DNA of 64,000 bases from the NCBI GenBank assembly GCA_027887005.1, contig JAPCJI010000005.1, positions 20,452 to 84,451 on the forward strand. Direction: 5' to 3'. Each line of letters starts with the position of its first letter. Positions within the stretch are counted from its first letter, which is position 1. This stretch comes from Nitrososphaerota archaeon. GTDB lineage: Archaea > Thermoproteota > Nitrososphaeria > Nitrososphaerales > Gagatemarchaeaceae. Position numbers and translations under genes: made by a program. Positions 22,816 through 31,114 of the stretch are shown here, in pieces. Below the pieces are notes generated by a model. That model was not told where the DNA came from. It did no database searches and saw only the letters and a list, made by a program, of their open reading frames with translations.

Positions 22816-22943
22816 CGCCGGGGGTAGGATTCGAACCCACGAGACCCAAAGGTCACGGGCTGACTGGTTGTTCCGATCTCGAGTTGCGGATCCGTTCGTC
22901 GCCTTGCGGATTGCCCGCGCATTAACCACTCTGCCACCCCGGC
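22816..22943 (-). tRNA. tRNA-Ser (CGA) with two introns flanking a six-nucleotide anticodon exon
   Basis: Minus strand. Exon 22913-22943 ends in anticodon stem CGGGC; intron A is 22884-22912 (29 nt); a six-nucleotide exon CTCGAG at 22878-22883 holds the CGA anticodon; intron B is 22862-22877 (16 nt, position 37/38); the last exon begins A then GCCCG. The spliced 83-nt tRNA has acceptor GCCGGGG/CCCCGGC, a type II variable arm TGACC TTT GGGTC TC, T loop TTCGAAT and discriminator G, all as expected for archaeal Ser. Intron A forms a strict bulge-helix-bulge: helix GCGG/CCGC, bulges GCA and AAC, inner stem ATCCG/CGGAT. A single-intron model cannot give T at position 33. Confidence 0.85.
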
Positions 22944-23051
22944 CGAACTGGTGCCTGCCTGAGCCTCTATAATTTCTTTGAGGGAGAAGGACGCTGGGTG
23001 CGGTGCCTCTTCTCCTCGATGTAGCTCCAGGTCACGAAACAGTCGATCAGC

Positions 23052-23819
23052 TCAGAGCTTTCCAAGTGTTCTTTCAAGGAACCACCTCGTGAGCTCCCAC
23101 GATTCGGCCGCGGATTTCCTCTGGTAGACGTCTTTTCTGCTGTCGTTGAAGAAACCGTGCCTTGTCCGCGGGTACGTCTTCAGCGTCAGGTCCTTCCCCT
23201 CGGTGAGCATCGCTCCGACGAAAGCCGGCACGCTCTGGTTGATGATCTCGTCCTTGCTCGCATAGATTGCCAAGATGGGGATGGTGATCCGCCTGACCTC
23301 CTCGCCGGTCGGAGGCACGCCGTAAAACCCCGCCGCTGAAACAAGGTGGCGGCTCCTGGTGGAGGCCTTCAGGGCGAGTCCCCCTCCCAGGCAGAACCCC
23401 AAGGTAGACACGCCGTCGAATCTCGAATTGGCGGCCTCGACGGCAGAGACTGCGTCGGCGAGCATCCTGTCCCTGAATTCTTGGTTGTAGATGATCGATG
23501 CCGCCTCTTTGACCTCCCGGCCTACGTGTTTCTTGTCGAGGGCGTCGGCGACCTTTGCCTTGTCGAGCCTCTTGGCCAGAGAGAGCTCCCAGACCCCCTC
23601 CATGGTGCGCTGTATGTTGTCTGGTGTGAGGATGTCGTCGTGCCCTTTGTACAGGTTAGGCGCCGTGGCTGCAAACCCAAGTTTGCCCAGTCGTTTGCAG
23701 ACGTCCTCTGTGTGGGAGACGAGGCCCCACACTTCGTGGAAGACGACGACGCAACCGGAAGCGCTTTTCGGGACGACCCAGAAGTCGGCCTTGGTCCGCG
23801 TCCGGGTGCCTTTGGGCAA
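23052..23819 (-). CDS. Dienelactone hydrolase family protein
   Basis: 255 residues, TTG start. An alpha/beta hydrolase with the DLH triad: nucleophile Cys in GFCLGGG near residue 143, Asp in YASKDEIIN near residue 196, His in RHGFFND near residue 229. The early block VVVFHEVWGL carries the conserved Glu. It hydrolyses enol-lactones or related esters; substrate unknown. No pathway neighbours. Confidence 0.88.
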   Translation of the reverse strand: MPKGTRTRTKADFWVVPKSASGCVVVFHEVWGLVSHTEDVCKRLGKLGFAATAPNLYKGHDDILTPDNIQRTMEGVWELSLAKRLDKAKVADALDKKHVGREVKEAASIIYNQEFRDRMLADAVSAVEAANSRFDGVSTLGFCLGGGLALKASTRSRHLVSAAGFYGVPPTGEEVRRITIPILAIYASKDEIINQSVPAFVGAMLTEGKDLTLKTYPRTRHGFFNDSRKDVYQRKSAAESWELTRWFLERTLGKL

Positions 23820-23845
23820 TTACAGCGACTTCTGAATCCCCCATG

Positions 23846-23851
23846 TTTAAA
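23846..23851 (+). promoter_or_regulatory. TATA box of the ThyX-like gene pair
   Basis: TTTAAA about 30 nt upstream of the ATG at 23881, as for a leaderless transcript covering both ThyX-related genes. Confidence 0.4.
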
Positions 23852-23880
23852 TTGAATCTGAGTTCAGCTTTGAACCTACG

Positions 23881-24324
23881 ATGAAGGTTTCATTGGTGTG
23901 GGCTAGTCCCAACCCCGAGCGCACCATAGCCGTCGCAATGAGGCGATGCTTCAGCACCAAGGTGATTGAAGAGATAGAAGCGGAGCTGGAGCAGAAGGGA
24001 GCTGAGTACTGGAAGTATCTTCTTACGAAGGCCATGCAGGACAAGTCTCTCGACGTCCTCGAGCACTTTACCATGAGCGTCCTGGTCGAGGGCCTCGGCG
24101 AAGTCGAGGCGAGCAAACTCGTCCTCCGTTTTCCCTACCTCCGCGCTCTGCGCCTTAACGAGACCGACTGGCTCGTCTCGATGAACGCGCGGACTCTTGT
24201 CGAACTCTGGCGGGACGCCGCGGGGAAGGCCTTCGCGGAGCCAATCGTATCGGAGCTGGATGGAAGGAAAGTCAGCCCGATCTTCAACGCCGTCGCTTTC
24301 GGTGAAAGGGCCCATGCGAATTAA
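23881..24324 (+). CDS. ThyX-like paralogue without the catalytic RHR motif
   Basis: 147 residues. The N terminus has the ThyX pattern SPNPERTIAVAMRRCFST (usually TPNPE...AAR.CYS) and the block DVLEHFTMSVLVEGLGEVEA matches SVLEH..F.F.IEG.SRA. Where ThyX has the QLVRHR flavin/dUMP signature, this protein reads KLVLRFPYLRALR. It also retains WLVSMNARTLVEL, the strand-helix seen near the ThyX C terminus. It overlaps the next gene, a true ThyX that lacks this N-terminal region. I infer a degenerate partner subunit. See the separate finding. Confidence 0.62.
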   Translation: MKVSLVWASPNPERTIAVAMRRCFSTKVIEEIEAELEQKGAEYWKYLLTKAMQDKSLDVLEHFTMSVLVEGLGEVEASKLVLRFPYLRALRLNETDWLVSMNARTLVELWRDAAGKAFAEPIVSELDGRKVSPIFNAVAFGERAHAN

Positions 24325-24844
24325 GCTCCTCTACAGCACCGACCTGGGAGCCCTGAAGCGGGTCCTCTCGGAGAAGGGGGTGCCCTTCGAGCCGGAGGCG
24401 CTGATGGACCACGTCGTCTACATGTTCGAGATCGAAGACGTCAGCAGGGTGACCACCCACCAGCTCGTCCGCCACCGGGTCGCGTCCTACGACCAGGAAT
24501 CCCAGCGTTTCTCCGCAGCCACCAGAGAGGGGGTCGTCACCCCTCCGAGCGTCCAGTCCAACGAGGCCGCCTACAAGGCCTACGATGAGGCCCTCAAGGC
24601 CGTCTACGCCGCCTATGAGAAGATGGTCGCCGCAGGGGTCCCGAAGGAAGACGCTCGATACGTCCTCCCCACCTCCATTAAGACGAAGCTTGTGATGACC
24701 TTGAGCGCGAGGAGCCTCATGCACCTGGTCTGGCAGCGGACGGCCCTTCAGGCCCAGTGGGAGATCAGGGAGCTCGCGGAGACGCTGTTGAACCTAGCCC
24801 GCGAAGCCACGCCCGAACTCTGGACGAAGATCATCGAGAGATAA
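24314..24844 (+). CDS. thyX: Flavin-dependent thymidylate synthase ThyX (short form)
   Basis: 176 residues from the ATG at 24314, which overlaps the end of the ThyX-like gene. The signature RHRxxSxxxxSxR is present as RHRVASYDQESQR at about residues 54-66; YVLPTSIKTKLVMTLSARSL and RTALQAQWEIREL are the usual C-terminal blocks. It converts dUMP to dTMP using methylene-folate carrier and FAD. The normal first 50-60 residues (TPxPE and CYS region) are missing and the EH motif is MDH. A longer upstream frame is arginine/serine-rich shadow. GlyA and GcvT in this window supply one-carbon units; Tmk is at 40114. Confidence 0.88.
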   Translation: MRIKLLYSTDLGALKRVLSEKGVPFEPEALMDHVVYMFEIEDVSRVTTHQLVRHRVASYDQESQRFSAATREGVVTPPSVQSNEAAYKAYDEALKAVYAAYEKMVAAGVPKEDARYVLPTSIKTKLVMTLSARSLMHLVWQRTALQAQWEIRELAETLLNLAREATPELWTKIIER

Positions 24845-24847
24845 CAC

Positions 24848-26173
24848 TTGGTCAAGGCCTTCGGTACGGCTGGAGTCAGGGGCGTCTTCAACAGGACTCA
24901 GACCCCGGAGCAGGTCTACCGCCTGGTTGAGACCATCGCGTTCGCGTCGGGGAGAGGTCGATTTGGGGTAGGCTGGGACGGGCGCAAGGCCTCGGCGCTT
25001 CTGGCCAGGTGCGTGATGTCTGCGGTCAACGTGGTAGGGAGCGATGCCTACTCTTTCGGCCTCGTGCCGACGCCAGTGGTGGCCTTCGCCACTAGGTCGC
25101 GCTCCTGCGTCGCTGGCTTCGCCGTGACTGCCTCTCACAACCCCGCTGAATTCTCGGGGGTGAAGGTGTTCAACTCCAAGGGGATGGAGCTGCCGACGTC
25201 CGACGAGGAAAGGGTCGAGCGGGCGATGGGGGTCGACGTGATGAAGCCGTCGGGGGTCTTCGGGGAGCTCGTTCCCGACGAAGGTGCCGTGGACGACTAC
25301 GTCGAGGCGGTCCTGGCGCGCTACGAAAGGGCCTCGGACCCGCTCCGCATTGCGATCGATTGTGCTTCTGGGCCGGGAGGCTCGGTAACACCACGGATTC
25401 TAGAGAGGCTGGGGCATCACATAATCCCTGTCAATGCTCAGGTCTCCTGGAGGTTCCCTGCCAGGCCTCCGGAGCCGACCTCCGCAAACCTTGCAGGCTT
25501 CTCAAAGATGATCCCGGACCTTGGGGTTGATTTTGCCCTGGCCCACGACGGGGACGCGGACCGGCTGGTGATGCTCGACGCCCTAGGGAACGTGGTCCAG
25601 GATTGCGTCCTCGCAATTCTGGCCCTGCGCGCACTGGACGTCTCAAGTGGAGTGGCGGTAATCTCTGAGAACACCTCCACCGCCGTGGAGGAGGAGGCAG
25701 AGAGGCTCGGCCTGCGCGTGGTCAGGAGCAGGGTCGGGAAGTCTTTCGCACTTCTGGAAGCGGAAGGCGGGGTCTTCGCCGCGGAGCCGAGCAAGATCGT
25801 GGATCCCAGGTGGGGGTTGTGGGAAGATGGGATCAACGCCTCGGCCCTCGTGTCAGGCCTGCTGTCGAAGGACAGAGGACTCCTGGCCAGGGTGATGCAG
25901 GAGATCCAGTGGAGGTACAAGCAGGTGAACCTCAACGTCGCCGCAAGGATGCCGGCCCTGGTGGAGGGGGCGAGGGCCTCTTTCAGGAAGTATCGGCTGC
26001 GGGAGGAGCGGACCCTGGACGGCTACAAGCTGGTCTTCTCAGACGGCTCGTGGGTCATGTTCAGGCCGTCAGGCACCGAGCCGAAGACGCGGGTCTACTG
26101 CGAATCGAAAGACCCTCAGCTGCTCGAAGTCCTGGTGCAGCAGGGCATCCAGTGCGTCGAATCTTCTATATAG
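24848..26173 (+). CDS. Phosphohexomutase (phosphoglucomutase/phosphomannomutase/GlmM family)
   Basis: 441 residues, TTG start 3 nt after the thyX stop. Alpha-D-phosphohexomutase signatures: FGTAGVRG at residue 5, phosphoserine loop TASHNP near residue 94, metal-binding DGDADR near residue 235, and phosphate-binding RPSGTEPKTRVY near residue 405. Archaeal members act on glucose-, mannose- or glucosamine-phosphates, feeding glycans such as those transferred by AglB. The exact substrate is not resolved. Confidence 0.92.
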   Translation: MVKAFGTAGVRGVFNRTQTPEQVYRLVETIAFASGRGRFGVGWDGRKASALLARCVMSAVNVVGSDAYSFGLVPTPVVAFATRSRSCVAGFAVTASHNPAEFSGVKVFNSKGMELPTSDEERVERAMGVDVMKPSGVFGELVPDEGAVDDYVEAVLARYERASDPLRIAIDCASGPGGSVTPRILERLGHHIIPVNAQVSWRFPARPPEPTSANLAGFSKMIPDLGVDFALAHDGDADRLVMLDALGNVVQDCVLAILALRALDVSSGVAVISENTSTAVEEEAERLGLRVVRSRVGKSFALLEAEGGVFAAEPSKIVDPRWGLWEDGINASALVSGLLSKDRGLLARVMQEIQWRYKQVNLNVAARMPALVEGARASFRKYRLREERTLDGYKLVFSDGSWVMFRPSGTEPKTRVYCESKDPQLLEVLVQQGIQCVESSI

Positions 26174-26195
26174 CGTCCGAGGCCTCTGAGTTCTA

Positions 26196-27674
26196 ATGTC
26201 CGAGTCGAAGGCCGTCGCCAGGGTTCTGGCGTCAGGCTACATCTTGGACGCGAAGGCGTTTGACATGATCAATCAGATTCCGTCCGACTTCGACGTCGAA
26301 GGCATCATCCAGAAACTGCTCGAGCAGAAAGCCGGGTCGGGGGGCGAGGGCAAAGTCATCACGGAGAGCGACGTCGCCAAGGTCATCCCCGAGGGCCTGA
26401 GCCATGGGGGGCGGGAGGACCAGGCTGTCCTTGGCGAGTTCGCGGACCTGGAAGTCATCTCGGACCCGACCCTGGCCATAGCTCCTGCTGAAGCGTCTGA
26501 GGGGTTCAACCGGCTCTTTCGGGACAGGTACCAGAGGCTCTACTCAATCCTCCGCGGCAGGATGGACACCAAGACGAGCGCCAGCGTCTCCACGACGAAG
26601 GGCCTCCCGCCGAACAAGAAGGTCAAGGTCGCAGGACTCCTGATGGAGCGCAGCAGCAGGCGGGGAAGCGTCGAGTTGAAGGTGGACGACCCGTCCGGGA
26701 CGATGCGTGTGGTCTGCCAAGACCCGCTGGCCGAGAGGTCTGCTTTGGAGGCGCCCCTGGACAGCATGGTCGTGGTCGAGGTGTCGCGCGGCAGGACGGG
26801 CCAGCTCTACGCCCACTCGGTCGTCCTCCCCGACGTCCCAAACAGGAAGCCAATGTCTTCGTCCCACAGAGTCTACGCCGTCCTCCTCTCCGACCTACAC
26901 ATCGGGAGCAGGATGTTCCTGGGAGATGACTTCCGGCGCTTCCTGCAGTGGATGAACGGCGGGTTGGGGGACAAGGACATAGTGGACCGTGTGAAGTATG
27001 TGGTGATCGCAGGAGACCTGGTCGATGGGGTAGGCGTCTATCCTGGGCAGGAGTTCCAGCTGGCGGAGAAGGACCCCAAGAAGCAGTATGAGATGGCAGC
27101 CGAGCTCCTGAAGCAGATTCCAGGGGACGTCCAGATCGTGGTCTCGCCGGGGAACCACGACGCCGTCAGGCAGGCCCTGCCCCAGCCGGCCGTGTCGGTG
27201 GACCTCGCGGAATCGCTGTACGGAATGGACAACGTCAGGTGGGTGGGCGACCCTGCATACATCAAGTTGCACGGTGTCATGTTCCTGGTATACCATGGCA
27301 AGAGCCTAGACGACATCATAGCGACCACCCCCGACCTCGCCTATGATCGGCCGACTGATGCGATGAAGCTCCTGCTGCGGTCCAGACATCTGGCGCCAAC
27401 CTATGGCAAGCGGACGGCTCTGTCCCCTGAGCTCCGCGACTTCATGGTCATAGACCCGGTGCCAGACGTCCTGCACTCAGGACATGTCCACACCTTCGGA
27501 GAGCTGAACTACAGGGGGACGATGCTAGTCAACTCCGGGACGTGGCAGGGGCAGACTAACTTCCAATCGAACATGGGCCTCGAGCCGACACCGAGCGTAA
27601 TTCCCGTCCTCGACCTGTCAACGGTGAAAGCGATCAGACGGAACTTCGGCGCGGCGGGCTTCCCAGCTTCCTAA
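26196..27674 (+). CDS. polD1: DNA polymerase D small subunit (DP1, exonuclease)
   Basis: 492 residues. An N-terminal helical region is followed by an OB fold (about 135-215) and a calcineurin-like phosphoesterase domain with all active-site motifs: SDLHIG near 232, AGDLVDG near 272, PGNHD near 320 and SGHVHTFGE near 429. This is the Mre11-like 3'-5' proofreading nuclease of PolD and binds DP2. Its stop overlaps the stop of the convergent cdc6 gene by four bases, placing a replicative polymerase subunit beside the origin. DP2 lies at 33316. Confidence 0.95.
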   Translation: MSESKAVARVLASGYILDAKAFDMINQIPSDFDVEGIIQKLLEQKAGSGGEGKVITESDVAKVIPEGLSHGGREDQAVLGEFADLEVISDPTLAIAPAEASEGFNRLFRDRYQRLYSILRGRMDTKTSASVSTTKGLPPNKKVKVAGLLMERSSRRGSVELKVDDPSGTMRVVCQDPLAERSALEAPLDSMVVVEVSRGRTGQLYAHSVVLPDVPNRKPMSSSHRVYAVLLSDLHIGSRMFLGDDFRRFLQWMNGGLGDKDIVDRVKYVVIAGDLVDGVGVYPGQEFQLAEKDPKKQYEMAAELLKQIPGDVQIVVSPGNHDAVRQALPQPAVSVDLAESLYGMDNVRWVGDPAYIKLHGVMFLVYHGKSLDDIIATTPDLAYDRPTDAMKLLLRSRHLAPTYGKRTALSPELRDFMVIDPVPDVLHSGHVHTFGELNYRGTMLVNSGTWQGQTNFQSNMGLEPTPSVIPVLDLSTVKAIRRNFGAAGFPAS

Positions 27675-28849
27675 CTTGCCTTGCCGAACGTGGTGTCTTC
27701 TGAGAGTATCTTGTCCAGGGCCTTAGTGTCTATCAGCAACTGGATGCGCTTGGTCCGCCCTCGCCTTCCCTTGCTGACCACCGAGGCCTCGATCAAGCCC
27801 AGCAGATCCAGCTCGGCGAGTATCCCGCTGATCCGCCTTTGCGTCAGCGTCTCGAGGCCTGCCTTCTTGCAGGTGTTGCTGTACATCTGGTAGAGCTCTC
27901 CGGTGTTGGTCCCGCTTTTGAACTTCGAGACTGCGAGGAGGACCGCCTTGGTCTGGACCGGCAGCGAGTGGATTGCGTCTTCGACCCTGTCGTGTTCCAT
28001 CTTATCTGAGGCCCTGCGGATGCAGTCGTCGTCAATCTGCTTGAGGCCTTCTCTTTCTGCCACCTCTCCTGCTATCCTCAGGAGGTCTATTGCCCGCCTC
28101 GCGTCCCCGTGCTCTGAGCCTGCCATGGCTGCGCAGAGGTTGATTGCAGCTGCCGATGCGGCCGAAGGCCTGAAAGCCATCTTCGCCCTCTCGGTTAGTA
28201 TCTCCCTGAGCTCCTCAACGGTGTAGGGTGGGAAGACCAGCTCCTCTTCGCTCAGGCTACTCAGGACCCGTGGGTCCAGGCCCTCCTTGAACTTCAGGTC
28301 GTTAGATATTCCGACCAGAGAAAGGAACCCGGGAGTGAGCTTCTCGCTCGATCGGGTGAACTCGTAGAGTATCCCGTCGCCGAAGGTCTTGACGAGGTAG
28401 TCGATTTCATCCATGACCAGGACCACGTGCGATTTCTTTGACTGGATTTCTTTGAAGACCCGTCCGACGACCTCCCCGATTGAAAGGCCCGTGAATGGAA
28501 TCGGGACATCGACGGCCTGACCGAGCTCGGCCAGAGCCCGATATTCGGTGTTGGCCAGCCTGGTGTTGACGTAAGCCACCACAAGTGAGCCTCCTCCGGA
28601 TTCCTGTTTGAGCTTGGAAAGGACGTACCTGGCAACCGCCGTCTTTCCCGTTCCCGTCTTTCCGTAGAGAAGTAGGTTGGATGGCTTCGATCCGTGCAGG
28701 ACTGGGGCAAGGACCTCGGCCACGGCTTTGGTCTGGGAGTCTCGAAACGGTAGCTTCTGGGGGATGAACTCAGGGCTGAGCGCGTTCCGGTCGACGAAAA
28801 GCGCCTTCCCTTCTTTCGCTCTCCGAAAGATCTCGTCTATGCCTGACAA
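27671..28849 (-). CDS. cdc6: Orc1/Cdc6 replication initiator
   Basis: 392 residues, TTG start giving MSGIDEIF. AAA+ core with Walker A YGKTGTGKTAVA near residue 63, Walker B VLVMDEIDYL near residue 142, sensor 1 in LVGISND, and arginine/sensor 2 region DARRAIDLLRIAG. The C-terminal winged helix (about 290-392) contains the origin-reading helix TLTQRRISGILAELDLLG. It binds ORB repeats and loads MCM. The 500-bp region upstream of this gene carries ORB-like repeats, so it sits next to its own origin. Confidence 0.95.
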   Translation of the reverse strand: MSGIDEIFRRAKEGKALFVDRNALSPEFIPQKLPFRDSQTKAVAEVLAPVLHGSKPSNLLLYGKTGTGKTAVARYVLSKLKQESGGGSLVVAYVNTRLANTEYRALAELGQAVDVPIPFTGLSIGEVVGRVFKEIQSKKSHVVLVMDEIDYLVKTFGDGILYEFTRSSEKLTPGFLSLVGISNDLKFKEGLDPRVLSSLSEEELVFPPYTVEELREILTERAKMAFRPSAASAAAINLCAAMAGSEHGDARRAIDLLRIAGEVAEREGLKQIDDDCIRRASDKMEHDRVEDAIHSLPVQTKAVLLAVSKFKSGTNTGELYQMYSNTCKKAGLETLTQRRISGILAELDLLGLIEASVVSKGRRGRTKRIQLLIDTKALDKILSEDTTFGKAS

Positions 28850-29350
28850 GGAAGAACAGTGGAAACACTGGTTAGATAAGCCTACCCCGCCGCCCCTTGG
28901 TTTCTCCTGTTTCCGCTCTATGTCTCTCGGGGGCGAAAGAGAATCATACGCTAGTATAATGTCCCGTACTTGGTATGCGATTTTGATGGGATATGCCTTG
29001 GGGTCTACAACAAGAGACGATGGCTTTGCGATGAACGAACCAAGAGGTCAGACCAAGAGGGGGAGAGGGCGCAGTGGAAGTATAGGGGGCCGGGGGACAC
29101 GGTGAAGACCGGTGAACCATCTAAGGATCCTAGCGAGAGAATACACCCCAATGTTTCCAGTGGAGCCCGTCCAGCCCCCAAGGGCTCAACGGGCACAATT
29201 CCGACCCCATTGCTTCCACTGGAACCAGTATCGGGCCCTCTCGTTTTTATGCACTGTGAAGCCAGGTGAACGCGCAAAACGGTATCAACGCATGGTCAAA
29301 CTATCCTACTGGCCTGTTCACAAGTTCACACCACTAGCAGATAAAACACG
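28850..29350. other. Putative replication origin: gene-free region with four ORB-like repeats beside cdc6
   Basis: About 500 bp without a credible gene between cdc6 and a wHTH gene. Four sites resemble the archaeal origin recognition box: 28857-28872 (+, CAGTGGAAACACTGG, lacking the G string), 29072-29089 (+, CAGTGGAAGTATAGGGGG), 29144-29164 (- strand, CCACTGGAAACATTGGGGT) and 29203-29224 (- strand, CCAGTGGAAGCAATGGGGT). The last two differ at only three positions across 19 bp. Two sites point right and two left, facing each other, as in known archaeal origins. The least G+C-rich part is about 28930-29030, a candidate unwinding element. Cdc6 binding is inferred, not shown. Confidence 0.72.
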
Positions 29351-29773
29351 GTGGGAGCCGAGAGCGCGGGCACCTTGCGAAAACGGATTAAGATTGAGCT
29401 CGAAGACGAGGAAGGAACCAAGTACACACTGGCACTCGAAGGCAAGGTCTCGCGCGACAAGGTGATGAAGGCCATGGACATGTTGGAAGTCATGGACGTC
29501 CCACTGGAGCACTCACCTAGGGCCCCCGACGAAGGGACCTTCTTCGGCAAGATGATGACGCTGCTGGAGACCACGTTCGCGGCTGGCGACTTCTCCTCCT
29601 CAGACGTCGCGCGCGAGTTCGAGGACAAGTACAACCAGCCGGTGAAGCTCAGCACGATCTCCACCTACCTGGCAAGGCTGGCCGACAAGCAGTACATCAA
29701 ACGCGAACGCTTCGGGAACTCCTGGGTGTACAGACGGGTCTATCTCAGGACGAGCCAGCTGGCAGAAAGATAA
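29351..29773 (+). CDS. Winged-helix protein adjacent to the origin
   Basis: 140 residues from GTG (a TTG at 29375, giving MRKRIKIELED, is also possible). The N-terminal 55 residues are beta-rich and charged (KRIKIELEDEEGTKYTLALE). The C-terminal 75 residues form a winged helix: SSSDVAREFEDKYN then STISTYLARLADKQYIKRE and the wing FGNSWVYRRV. A TATA-like AGATAAAA lies at about 29338. Position between the origin and an MFS gene suggests a DNA-binding role; whether it acts in replication, like Sulfolobus WhiP, is untested. No specific family is named. Confidence 0.7.
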   Translation: MGAESAGTLRKRIKIELEDEEGTKYTLALEGKVSRDKVMKAMDMLEVMDVPLEHSPRAPDEGTFFGKMMTLLETTFAAGDFSSSDVAREFEDKYNQPVKLSTISTYLARLADKQYIKRERFGNSWVYRRVYLRTSQLAER

Positions 29774-29777
29774 CTGG

Positions 29778-31022
29778 CTAACTCGCAAACAAACCCGAGC
29801 CCCTGAACTGCAACATGAAAGCCACAAAGGCCCCCGCGCAAATTACACTGCAGAGCACGAACAGGGACGCGAAGTCGAACCGCATTGAGACGAACCCTCC
29901 GAGGAATCCACCCGCGGCACTTCCCAGCCCCATAAGCGCGCCGTAGAACCCGGCCCGTCCCACCCGCGCAGTCTCAAGAAACGCGAACGTACTGGAGACA
30001 TCGAAGAGCGACCAGACCCCTTCCAGCACCGCAAGCACCACCAAAGCTGCCACGAGCCCAGGAGTAGCACCCAGGGCCGCCAAGAGCAAGAGGGGTAACA
30101 CCACCACCCTCACGGACGATGAGAGGGCCAAGCTCTTACCAGCACCCCAGCCACGACGCCCTACGACGAGGTAGGACAGGGCCCCTGCCAGCGAACCCCC
30201 GAAGAACACCAGGAACACCGACTGCGGCGAATAGAATCGGAGGAAGTAGGCCGGGAGCGGGGAATAGAACGCCGATCCGGCGAGGGCGAAGCCGAAGATG
30301 CCGAGCATCAGGCACTTCGTCGAGCGGTTCAGTGACCCTAACAGCTTCCCGTAATCGAACCCATGGGATGAGGTTCTCAGAGTCCCTACGACGTGCGACA
30401 CGGTGATTATGGCAGATGTAGAACGTTCAAGCGCCACGAGCCTCCTCTGAATCATCAGGCCTGGCTCTTGGGCGAGGACTCCCAGCGCGATTCCAGAAAC
30501 TCCACAGAGCGCTCCGCACATTAGGAACAGCTGAGCGAAACCCACGCTGCTCACCAAAGCCGCCCCGATGCCCATCCCGATGGTCTCGCCCGAAGCCGTC
30601 AGAAACTGCATGTTCGCCAGTCCTTTCTGCCACCCATCCCGATGTTCGGATTCCACAGTGAGGAGCTGCCGGGCAGGGAGGGTCGCCGCGTAGAGGACCG
30701 ACTTCAGAGAAACGAGGGCTATGAGCGCCGATACACTCCCTGCCCAAGGGAAGGCGGCGAACGCGGCGCCCATGCCTAGGAAGCCGAAGACGAGGAATGG
30801 CTTGCACCTTCCAGCGGAGTCGATCAGCCTCCCCCACAGCATCTGCGAGGGTATCAGGGCCAGGGCCGACACTCCGGCGACCAACCCAATATCGACGAGC
30901 CCTCCTTTCAAGTCAGAAATCAGAAAGAACAGGACGAGTATGCTCGCAAGTCCGTTTGCAACGGCCTGGGGGATCAGGCCGATCTTCCAGAGGCTGCCAG
31001 AAGAGGACGGCATCTCCTCCAC
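29778..31022 (-). CDS. MFS transporter
   Basis: 414 residues with about twelve hydrophobic segments in two halves. The loop after TM2 carries the MFS-type pattern GRLIDSAGRCKPFLVFGF. A second related stretch GRRGWGAGK follows the central loop near residue 285. GTG at 31022 or ATG at 31013 are possible starts. Substrate cannot be predicted; the family includes drug and sugar exporters. It converges with the wHTH gene, with 4 nt between the stop codons. Confidence 0.85.
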   Translation of the reverse strand: MEEMPSSSGSLWKIGLIPQAVANGLASILVLFFLISDLKGGLVDIGLVAGVSALALIPSQMLWGRLIDSAGRCKPFLVFGFLGMGAAFAAFPWAGSVSALIALVSLKSVLYAATLPARQLLTVESEHRDGWQKGLANMQFLTASGETIGMGIGAALVSSVGFAQLFLMCGALCGVSGIALGVLAQEPGLMIQRRLVALERSTSAIITVSHVVGTLRTSSHGFDYGKLLGSLNRSTKCLMLGIFGFALAGSAFYSPLPAYFLRFYSPQSVFLVFFGGSLAGALSYLVVGRRGWGAGKSLALSSSVRVVVLPLLLLAALGATPGLVAALVVLAVLEGVWSLFDVSSTFAFLETARVGRAGFYGALMGLGSAAGGFLGGFVSMRFDFASLFVLCSVICAGAFVAFMLQFRGSGLFAS

Positions 31023-31114
31023 GGCGACAGTGGCACTGAAGAGAAACAGAATCTAAAACAATTGCCCGGAAGGTGAAGACTACAGTGACAAATCGGCTGG
31101 AGTCAGTACACGTT

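Noticed and set aside
22977..23062. A 28-33 residue minus-strand frame overlapping the end of the dienelactone hydrolase gene
   Set aside because: Very short, TTG start only, no promoter or motif beyond charged composition; not supportable.
28677..29269. Open frames of 99-142 residues across the proposed origin
   Set aside because: They differ on every strand and frame, have no motif, and the region has lower coding character and ORB-like repeats.
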